DNA of 64,000 nt from JAOTVV01 sp041602035 (lineage in GTDB: Bacteria > Gemmatimonadota > Gemmatimonadetes > Gemmatimonadales > GWC2-71-9): positions 5,338 to 69,337 of the forward strand of contig JBFIHA010000015.1 in the NCBI GenBank assembly GCA_041602035.1, written 5' to 3'. Positions 57,909 through 64,000 of the stretch are shown here, one piece after another. The position numbers and the translations under genes are program-made. The notes under the pieces are model-generated. The model did no database searches and was not told the origin of the DNA. It saw nothing but the letters and a program-made list of their open reading frames with translations. The stretch's first letter is position 1. Every line of letters starts with the position of its first letter.

Positions 57909-60583
57909 GCACCGCTCGAACGCTTGTCACTGCCGCCGTGATGACGTCGGTTCTCGCCTCGGCGGCGGCGGGGCAATGGAGGGCTCAGATCGAGCCCGGC
58001 GCCGTCACCGTCCCACGCGGTGACCTCTTCATTCGGAATCTCGACGCCGTGTGGACCGCCGACGATTCGGTCTATCGCAACGTGTCCATCCTGATCCGCG
58101 ATGGCGCGATCCGCGCCATTGGGTCGAACCTCACTGCGCCACGGGGGGTGACCGTCGTCGACGCGAGCGGCCAGACGGCGATCCCGGGTCTCGTCGACGA
58201 GCACACGCACATCGGCATGCGCGCAACCAACGAGGGTTCTGTTCCCATCTCGGCCGAAGTGCGCGTGATCGACGCCCTGGATCCGGAGGACTTTGGCATC
58301 TACCGGGCGCTGTCGGGCGGCGTAACGACGGGTCAGGTGCTGCATGGAAGTGCCAATCCCATCGGCGGCCAGAGCGCGATCATCAAGATGCGCTGGGGCA
58401 TGCAGGATGGTCGCGCGTTGTTGCTCGCGGGCGCGCCCCAGACCGTGAAGTTCGCGCTGGGCGAGAACGTGACCCGCAAGAACTTCGGAGGCCAGGGGCA
58501 ACAGCGGTTCCCGGCCAGCCGTGAAGGCGTCGAAGCGGTCTACGTCGCGGCGTTCACCGCAGCCCAGGAGTACAAGCGGGCGTGGGACGCCTACCGCGCC
58601 AATCCCAGAGCGGTCCGCGTCCCTCCACGGCGCGATCTCAGGCTCGAGGCGCTGGTCGACATCATGGAGGGAAGGATTCTGGTCACCGCGCACTCGTACC
58701 GCGCGGACGAAATCGTGATGCTCCTCCGCGTGGCGGAGCGGTTTGGGTTCCGAATCAACTCGTTCACGCACGTCCTCGAGGGCTACAAGGTGGCCGACGA
58801 GATCGCCGCCCACGGCGCCGGAGCGGGGACCTTCAGCGACTGGTGGGCATACAAGCTCGAGGCCTACGACGCCATCCCATACAACGCGGCCATCATGCAT
58901 GAGCATGGTGTCAAAACGGCCATCAACTCCGATGACACCGGCAGCAACCTCTCGTCGTTCATGGTCTACGAATTCACCAAGGCCGTGAAGTACGGCGGCG
59001 TGCCGAAGGAACACGCTCTGCGCATGCTGACGCGGTATCCGGCGGAGATCCTTCGTATCGACGACAAGGTCGGCACGCTGCAAGTGGGGAAACAGGCCGA
59101 CATCGTGCTGCTTTCGGGAGATCCGTTCGACGCCTACACCCGGGTGGAGAAGACCGTGGTCGACGGCATCGTGTATTACGATCGCGAGCGGGAGGCCGAA
59201 ACCCGCGGCGATCCAGTCCGGCCGATGCCGCAAACACAGGTCGTGCCTGACGCCGTGTCGCCGTCCGTCTCGCGGACACCCTCCGCCCTCGATGCGCCGG
59301 CCTCCAGAGTCGGCCCGGCGACGAGCGGACCGAGCAGCGGCATCATGCTCCCGGCCGGATCGGCGCAACAGGGACAGGTGACGGCCCTCGTGGGAGCCAC
59401 CGTGCATCCCGTCTCCCGACCACCCATCGAGAGTGGTGTCGTGCTGATCGCGAACGGGAGGATTCAAGCCGTGGGACGGGCTGGCGAGGTTGCCATTCCG
59501 GACGGCGCCAGCGTACTCAATCTGGCTGGAAAACACGTGTACCCGGGCATGATCGACGCGATGACCCGACTGGGGATGGTGGAGATCGGGCAGGTGGGGG
59601 CGAGCCGCGATGATCGCGAGGTTGGGCGCTACAATCCCCACATCCGCGCGCTGACGGGGGTGAATCCGCACAGCGAGGCGATCCCCGTCGCCCGGGCCAA
59701 CGGCATTCTGACCGTGCTCACGGCTCCCGCAAGCGGGGTGATTCGGGGTATGGGTTCGGTGATACAGCTTCAGGGGGACACCCCGGAGCGCATGGCCGTC
59801 CGCGACACTGGCGCCCTGGTGGTCGCATTCCCGAGCCCGAAGGGGGATCCCTGGGACGAGCCGAGCCTGGAAGGGGATAACCTCGAGGAGTTGATCACCC
59901 TGTTCGAGCGCGCCGTCCTCTACACGAAAGGGACGACGACGGCCGACGATCCCACGGCGCGTTTCGATCCCAACATCACGAATCGCCACCGCTTCCTCGT
60001 GGCATCGCTTGCTCCGGCCATGACGGGCCGCATCCCGGTGTTCTTCAGGACACGCCGGGAGCGCGACATTCGATCGTTGCTGCTGCTCCTGGACAAGTTC
60101 CCCGAGATGCGGGCAGTCATCGTGGGCGGTGATCAGGCGTTTCGGGTCGCCGGGGAACTCGCCTCCCGCTCGATCCCCGTGATCGTGGGCTCGGCGCTGT
60201 CACCGACGATGGATCGGGACGATCCGCTCATCGCGGGGTGGGAGAACGCTGCCCGCCTGCATGCCGCCGGTGTGCGCGTGGCCTTTGCGACCGATGATGC
60301 GAGTGACGTCCGCAATCTCCCCTATCATGCCGCCAAGGCCGCCGCGTTTGGACTTCCCAAGGACGAGGCGCTCCGCGCCGTCACGCAGAACCCGGCCGAG
60401 ATCCTCGGGCTTGGGAGTGACATGGGCAGCATCGACGCCGGCAAACGTGCAGACCTCATCGTCACCGACGGCGATCCGCTCCAGATCGTCACCCACGTGG
60501 AGCGGGCGTTCATTCAGGGGCTCGAGGTCTCGCTCGAGAGCAAGCACACTCGTTTGTACGAGGCCTTCCGCAACCGGCACTAA
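57905..60583 (+). CDS. Secreted tandem amidohydrolase: active N-terminal and degenerate C-terminal domains
   Basis: 892 aa from the ATG at 57905 (ATGA overlap). A signal peptide ends AAAGQ. Domain 1 (~35-440) has the metal motif DEHTH (His100, His102), TAHSYRADEI, THVLEGYK and NSDDTGSN, like imidazolonepropionase-type enzymes. A Pro/Ser-rich linker (~445-500) joins domain 2 (~505-892), which repeats the fold (PGMIDAMTRLGM, GGDQAFRVAGELASRSIPV, FATDDASD) but lacks the HxH pair. The substrate is unknown; exported amidohydrolases of this kind often act on cyclic amides or dipeptides. Confidence 0.88.
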   Translation: MSTARTLVTAAVMTSVLASAAAGQWRAQIEPGAVTVPRGDLFIRNLDAVWTADDSVYRNVSILIRDGAIRAIGSNLTAPRGVTVVDASGQTAIPGLVDEHTHIGMRATNEGSVPISAEVRVIDALDPEDFGIYRALSGGVTTGQVLHGSANPIGGQSAIIKMRWGMQDGRALLLAGAPQTVKFALGENVTRKNFGGQGQQRFPASREGVEAVYVAAFTAAQEYKRAWDAYRANPRAVRVPPRRDLRLEALVDIMEGRILVTAHSYRADEIVMLLRVAERFGFRINSFTHVLEGYKVADEIAAHGAGAGTFSDWWAYKLEAYDAIPYNAAIMHEHGVKTAINSDDTGSNLSSFMVYEFTKAVKYGGVPKEHALRMLTRYPAEILRIDDKVGTLQVGKQADIVLLSGDPFDAYTRVEKTVVDGIVYYDREREAETRGDPVRPMPQTQVVPDAVSPSVSRTPSALDAPASRVGPATSGPSSGIMLPAGSAQQGQVTALVGATVHPVSRPPIESGVVLIANGRIQAVGRAGEVAIPDGASVLNLAGKHVYPGMIDAMTRLGMVEIGQVGASRDDREVGRYNPHIRALTGVNPHSEAIPVARANGILTVLTAPASGVIRGMGSVIQLQGDTPERMAVRDTGALVVAFPSPKGDPWDEPSLEGDNLEELITLFERAVLYTKGTTTADDPTARFDPNITNRHRFLVASLAPAMTGRIPVFFRTRRERDIRSLLLLLDKFPEMRAVIVGGDQAFRVAGELASRSIPVIVGSALSPTMDRDDPLIAGWENAARLHAAGVRVAFATDDASDVRNLPYHAAKAAAFGLPKDEALRAVTQNPAEILGLGSDMGSIDAGKRADLIVTDGDPLQIVTHVERAFIQGLEVSLESKHTRLYEAFRNRH

Positions 60584-60622
60584 GCGGGTTCCCTCGGCCG
60601 GGGAGATGGGAGAAACGGGAAA

Positions 60623-60656
60623 GCGGGGCGGTCGCCGTGTATCGCGACCGCCCCGC
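60623..60656. terminator. 13-bp perfect hairpin between convergent amidohydrolase and HU genes
   Basis: GCGGGGCGGTCGC (60623-60635) pairs with GCGACCGCCCCGC (60644-60656). On the minus strand the distal side is followed by CTTTCCCGTTTC, weakly U-rich, so it may serve both convergent genes. Confidence 0.65.
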
Positions 60657-60707
60657 GCTGCCTCGCAGTCCTTGTCGGGCTCGCTCAACCGGGTCGTCGA
60701 GCCCGGA

Positions 60708-61037
60708 TCAACCCTCCGCCGCCGCAGGCTCCCGATCGTCCTCGGAGGACGCGACCATGCCGCGCAATTCCTTGGACGGCTTGAAGACGGGCACGGGCCG
60801 CGCTGCCACCTCGACCGGCTCCCCGGTTCGCGGGTTCCTCGCCATCCGCGTCTTGCGACGTCGGATCTTGAACGTGCCGAATCCACGGATCTCGATGTTG
60901 TTCTGATCCGCCAGCGACAGCTTGATAGCCTCGAGGAACGCGTCTACGACGCGCGCGCAGTCCTTCTTGGAGATCATCGGCCCGGCCGTCCGGGCTATGC
61001 TGGCCGTGACCTTCTCGACGAGATCCGCCTTGGTCAT
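60708..61037 (-). CDS. HU/IHF-family nucleoid DNA-binding protein
   Basis: 109 aa from the ATG at 61037. TKADLVEKVTASIARTAG, DAFLEAIKLSLADQNNIEIRGFGTF and the beta-arm motif RMARNPRTGEPVEV define the family; the Asn-Pro at the arm tip is present. The C-terminal ~17 residues are acidic (EDDREPAAAEG). It bends and compacts DNA. A good promoter lies at 61107-61135. Confidence 0.95.
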   Translation of the reverse strand: MTKADLVEKVTASIARTAGPMISKKDCARVVDAFLEAIKLSLADQNNIEIRGFGTFKIRRRKTRMARNPRTGEPVEVAARPVPVFKPSKELRGMVASSEDDREPAAAEG

Positions 61038-61106
61038 TGGTCCCCTCTCGATGGGCCCCGGGTGGCGGCCGCCGTGCCCCGTCGGATGCACGGCGTCGGG
61101 CCGACA

Positions 61107-61135
61107 TTAATATCGGCTTAACCGTTGACTGTCAA
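61107..61135 (-). promoter_or_regulatory. Promoter of the HU gene, overlapping the carA stop codon
   Basis: On the minus strand TTGACA (61135-61130), 17-bp spacer, TATTAA (61112-61107). The TAA stop of carA is the last half of the -10 box. The leader to the ATG is about 65 nt. Confidence 0.8.
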
Positions 61136-62225
61136 GAGCTTGGACGAATTCGTCAAAGTGACGTCTTGCGTCATGGGGGCCCGGAGAGGCCTCTGGATGG
61201 TACTGCACACCGAACGCAGGCAGCTCAAGGTGGCGCACACCTTCGACCGTGTCGTCATTGAGGTTACGGTGTGTCACCTCAAGTGACTTGGCACCTGACA
61301 CGACCTTACCTGTTCCCCTGACTGCAAATCCGTGGTTCTGGCTGGTAATGAGGACCCGTTCGGTCTGGAAGTCGCGCACAGGGTGATTCCCGCCTCGGTG
61401 ACCGTAGGGGAGCTTCGAGGTCTCCCCGCCGTAGGCCAACGCCAGCAGTTGGTGACCGAGACAGATGCCAAACGTGGGCCGACCCGCATCGGCGAGGCGG
61501 CGGATCTCGGGCAGCACATACTTGACCGCAGCCGGATCGCCCGGGCCATTCGACAGGAAGAGCCCGTCCGGAGCGAGCTCCTCGACACGGGCGGCGGGTG
61601 TCGTGGACGGGACCACCGTCACCCGGCATCCGAGCCCGGTGAGGATCCGCAAGATATTGCGCTTCATCCCGAAATCGTACGCCACGACATGGTACGCCGC
61701 CGACCCATCGCCGACTTCCTGCTCATTGGGAACCGTGGCTCGGGAGGCGAGGTCGAGCCCCTCCATTCTGGGACTCGCGTCCAGCAGGCGACGCGTCTCG
61801 TCGTCGGGTTGCGCGCCCAGCGCCACAATGCCGCGCATCGCCCCGGCCGACCGGATGTGTCGCGTGAGGCGCCGAGTGTCGATTCCTTCGAGGATCGGGA
61901 TTCCACGCTCCGCCAACCAGCCGTCCAACGCGCCCGTGGCGCGCCAGTTGGAGTGGTATCGCGCAAGCTCGCGCACCACCACGGCCGTCACCTGGGGCTT
62001 GGCAGACTCCACGTCATCGTCATTGATGCCATAGTTGCCGATCATCGTGGCGGTCATGACGACGATCTGGCCCAGATACGACGGATCGGTGAACACCTCC
62101 TGGTACCCGGTGAGGTTGGTGGTGAACACCACTTCCCCGGGGGTCGGAGCAAACGAAGAGCGCGCGGTTCCGGGGAACCACGCGCCGTCTTCGAGCAGCA
62201 CGTATGCGGGTTGCGCCGACGACAC
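61107..62225 (-). CDS. carA: Carbamoyl-phosphate synthase small (glutaminase) subunit
   Basis: 372 aa from a GTG sharing a base with the secG stop. N-terminal VLLEDGAWFPG and VVFTTNLTGYQEVFTDPSY; the class I amidotransferase triad is intact: Cys in TFGICLGHQLLALAYGG, His and Glu in GVQYHPEASPGP. It supplies ammonia for carbamoyl phosphate in pyrimidine and arginine synthesis. carB is not in the window. Confidence 0.97.
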   Translation of the reverse strand: MSSAQPAYVLLEDGAWFPGTARSSFAPTPGEVVFTTNLTGYQEVFTDPSYLGQIVVMTATMIGNYGINDDDVESAKPQVTAVVVRELARYHSNWRATGALDGWLAERGIPILEGIDTRRLTRHIRSAGAMRGIVALGAQPDDETRRLLDASPRMEGLDLASRATVPNEQEVGDGSAAYHVVAYDFGMKRNILRILTGLGCRVTVVPSTTPAARVEELAPDGLFLSNGPGDPAAVKYVLPEIRRLADAGRPTFGICLGHQLLALAYGGETSKLPYGHRGGNHPVRDFQTERVLITSQNHGFAVRGTGKVVSGAKSLEVTHRNLNDDTVEGVRHLELPAFGVQYHPEASPGPHDARRHFDEFVQALDSQRLSRY

Positions 62226-62581
62226 TAGTTTTGCGGCTCTGGTGTCGTCCCCTGGGATTGCTCGGGCTCCACGTTCAGGGGAAGCTGTGTCGGGGGGACA
62301 ATCGGCACCGGGGCGACCGGCTCACTGTCCAGCACCGACCGAGGCACCGAGGTTCTGGTGCTCATGCCGGCCAGCAGGAGGGACAGGGCGAGGAAGATGC
62401 CGCCAAGCCACCATGTCGACTTCGTGAGGATGGTGGCCGCCTGTCGGCCGCCAAGAAACGAGTCGGTCGATGCGCCGCCGCCCATGGCGGCGAGTCCCCC
62501 GCCCGTTCCGGCTTGGAGCAGGATGGCCGTCATCATGGCAACGGCCACGAGAACCAGGACAATCAGGAAGGCAGTGTACAT
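62225..62581 (-). CDS. secG: Preprotein translocase subunit SecG
   Basis: 118 aa: two membrane segments (~3-22 and ~55-75) flanking LLQAGTGGGLAAMGGGASTDSFLG, the SecG motif, and a Pro/Val-rich cytoplasmic tail. Third subunit of SecYEG. It lies between tpiA and carA in one run. Confidence 0.93.
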   Translation of the reverse strand: MYTAFLIVLVLVAVAMMTAILLQAGTGGGLAAMGGGASTDSFLGGRQAATILTKSTWWLGGIFLALSLLLAGMSTRTSVPRSVLDSEPVAPVPIVPPTQLPLNVEPEQSQGTTPEPQN

Positions 62582-62626
62582 GCGTCGCTCGTATCGGGCC
62601 GCAAGATAGCCGGTTCAGGAGTCAAG

Positions 62627-63379
62627 TCAATCGAGCGGTGTCTGGACCATCGTGCTCCAGGTGACCGCATCGAGCGAGGCGCCACCGACCAGTACCCCGT
62701 CGATCTCCGCCTCCGCCACGAGGTCCTCGATGTTGTCCGGCTTGACACTCCCACCGTAGAGCACGCGCATCTCGTCTGGCCTCACCCCCTCCCTGCCCAT
62801 CCAATCGCGGATGAACGCGTGCACCTCCACCGCATCAGCCGGTGTGGCGGTCTTGCCGGTGCCAATAGCCCACACGGGCTCGTAGGCGATCACGACCTTC
62901 GCTAGCGCCAGCGGCTCCAGACCCTCGAGTGCGCTGAGCTGCCTGCCCACCACGGAGAGGGTCACGCCGGCCTCGCGCTGCTCGAGCTTCTCCCCGACGC
63001 AGAGCATGGGGGCGAGGCCGTGGGTAAGCAGCGCCCGTACTTTGCGCCCAGTCTCGGCTTCGGTTTCACCAAACACGTGCCGCCGCTCCGAGTGGCCGAC
63101 CAGGGCGGCGATGGCTCCGGCGTCCCGCACCATCGGAACGCTGACTTCACCGGTGAACGCCCCCTTGTCCTCCGAGTGCACGTTCTGTGCGCCGACCGTG
63201 AGATCCGCTCGGCCTTTGGCTGCCGTCGCCACCGCGTCGAGCGCAAGCGCCGACGGAAAGAACCACGCCTCCCGATCCTCAAGTGGCGGCACACGCGCTA
63301 GAAACGTCTCCATATACGACCGCGCCGCCGTTGGGCTGAGGTGCATCTTCCAGTTCGCGGCAAAGATCGGTCGTCTCAT
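62627..63379 (-). CDS. tpiA: Triosephosphate isomerase
   Basis: 250 aa. Active-site Lys in FAANWKMHLSP, His in LVGHSERRHVFGE, Glu in VIAYEPVWAIGTGKTATP, and the phosphate loop YGGSVKPDN. It interconverts glyceraldehyde-3-P and dihydroxyacetone-P, and would also channel glyceraldehyde-3-P made by the BMC aldolase into central metabolism. ATGA overlap with pgk. Confidence 0.98.
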   Translation of the reverse strand: MRRPIFAANWKMHLSPTAARSYMETFLARVPPLEDREAWFFPSALALDAVATAAKGRADLTVGAQNVHSEDKGAFTGEVSVPMVRDAGAIAALVGHSERRHVFGETEAETGRKVRALLTHGLAPMLCVGEKLEQREAGVTLSVVGRQLSALEGLEPLALAKVVIAYEPVWAIGTGKTATPADAVEVHAFIRDWMGREGVRPDEMRVLYGGSVKPDNIEDLVAEAEIDGVLVGGASLDAVTWSTMVQTPLD

Positions 63380-64000
63380 GCGTCGTCCAGTGCCGTCACG
63401 CCCGGGAGCTCCTTGCCCTCCAACAGCTCCAGCGACGCGCCGCCGCCCGTCGAGACATGCGTCATCTTGGACTCTAGACCGGCCTGGGTGACCGCGGCCA
63501 CGGAATCACCGCCGCCAACGATGGTCGTGGCCCCCCGAGCCGACGCCACCGCGAGACCGCGAGCGATCGCAATCGTGCCGGCATCAAAGGGTGGGGTCTC
63601 AAACACACCCATCGGCCCGTTCCACACCACGGTCTTGGCCTGGCCAATCCGCTGCGTATACTCCGCGGCGGCGTCTTCGTCGATGTCGTACACGGCCCAC
63701 CCCGGCTCGATACGCTCGCGCGGGATGCTTCTGTACGGCGCGCCGGCTTCGAGCTTGCGCGCCACGATCACGCCGCTCGGCAGCACCAGCTTGGGACCGG
63801 CGCGGTGCAGCAGGTCCTTGGCCATGGCCACCCGATCGGGCTCGGTCAGCGACGTCCCCACTTCCCACCCCATGGCCACGAAGAACGTGTTGGCCATGGC
63901 GCCGCCGACGAGAATCTCATCCACCTTGGGCAGCAGCGCTTCGATGACGTCGATCTTTCCCGAGATCTTCGCGCCCCCGAGCACGGCAACAAACGGGCGC
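63376..64000 (-). CDS. pgk: Phosphoglycerate kinase (5' end outside window)
   Basis: The C-terminal ~208 residues are present. FVAVLGGAKISGKIDVIEALLPKVDEILVGGAMA, shown only in part here, VVWNGPMGVFETPPFDAGT, IVGGGDSVAAV and STGGGASLELLEGKELPG are the nucleotide-binding signatures of the C-domain. It makes ATP from 1,3-bisphosphoglycerate. The gene reads from beyond the right edge and overlaps tpiA by 4 bp. Confidence 0.97.
   Translation of the reverse strand, partial: RPFVAVLGGAKISGKIDVIEALLPKVDEILVGGAMANTFFVAMGWEVGTSLTEPDRVAMAKDLLHRAGPKLVLPSGVIVARKLEAGAPYRSIPRERIEPGWAVYDIDEDAAAEYTQRIGQAKTVVWNGPMGVFETPPFDAGTIAIARGLAVASARGATTIVGGGDSVAAVTQAGLESKMTHVSTGGGASLELLEGKELPGVTALDDA

Noticed and set aside
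57515..59989. Minus-strand open frame of 824 codons opposite the amidohydrolase genes
   Set aside because: Antisense of two genes with signal peptides and amidohydrolase motifs; no domain pattern in the frame itself.

Overview
The window is about 64 kb of very GC-rich, densely packed bacterial DNA. Most genes are on the minus strand, with frequent ATGA/GTGA overlaps. Several features suggest the phylum Gemmatimonadota: an RCC1-repeat lipoprotein, a DUF5683-type protein, paired amidohydrolase-fold secreted proteins, a peptidase-MA/TolB/outer-membrane-barrel fusion, GatCAB instead of direct Gln/Asn charging, and leaderless promoters. This is an inference from gene content, since no rRNA is present.

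Layout. (1) 1-4.8 kb: a truncated secreted metalloprotease/beta-propeller/barrel protein and a HEAT-cyclophilin fusion. (2) 4.7-11.7 kb: a bacterial microcompartment (BMC) operon transcribed right to left in the order tetR, rpiB-like, deoC, BMC-T (double-stacking type), BMC-H, BMC-P, CoA-acylating aldehyde dehydrogenase, BMC-T (PduT type), BMC-P, BMC-P, then a hotdog thioesterase. The enzyme set fits the sugar-phosphate-utilising (SPU) class of BMC. The expected path is cleavage of 2-deoxyribose-5-phosphate to glyceraldehyde-3-phosphate and acetaldehyde, then oxidation of acetaldehyde to acetyl-CoA inside the shell. No phosphotransacylase or alcohol dehydrogenase is encoded in the operon. (3) 11.8-14.5 kb: an LpxH-like phosphoesterase, a lipid kinase, a selenocysteine tRNA and ridA. 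(4) 14.5-26.9 kb: a housekeeping run rimP-nusA-ylxQ-infB-ylxP-rbfA-truB-ribF-secD-secF-tatD-fhs. (5) 27-31 kb: pgeF, a fosfomycin-resistant-type murA, and a plus-strand P-II-like/coiled-coil/phospholipase-like group. (6) 31-39.5 kb: lipoprotein-serS-histidine kinase-pcrA-gatC-gatA-gatB. (7) 39.5-43 kb: a roadblock protein, mannose-1-phosphate guanylyltransferase, a GlmU-like protein and an MBL hydrolase. (8) 43-46.2 kb: an HD-GYP protein and a HEAT protein that appear to share an N-terminal domain. (9) 46.2-53.8 kb: a DUF1028 protein, groES-groEL under a CIRCE element, an RCC1 lipoprotein, an AhpD-like selenoprotein with an in-frame UGA, an NlpC/P60-barrel fusion, a QueD/PTPS homologue and a membrane protein. 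(10) 53.8-64 kb: moaD-moaE-trmL-mdh, two amidohydrolase-type genes, HU, and pgk-tpiA-secG-carA.

Two results stand out. The first is the SPU-type BMC operon, with an unusual RpiB-like enzyme, a PduT-like shell protein lacking the Fe-S cysteine, and a thioesterase where a PduL-type enzyme would be expected. The second is a linked selenocysteine signal: a tRNA-Sec (UCA anticodon, long variable arm, 6-bp D stem) at 13989-14085, and a CxxU AhpD-like gene at 51105-51659 with a correctly spaced SECIS-like hairpin. This pair indicates that the organism reads UGA as selenocysteine, and that standard gene calling would split this gene.
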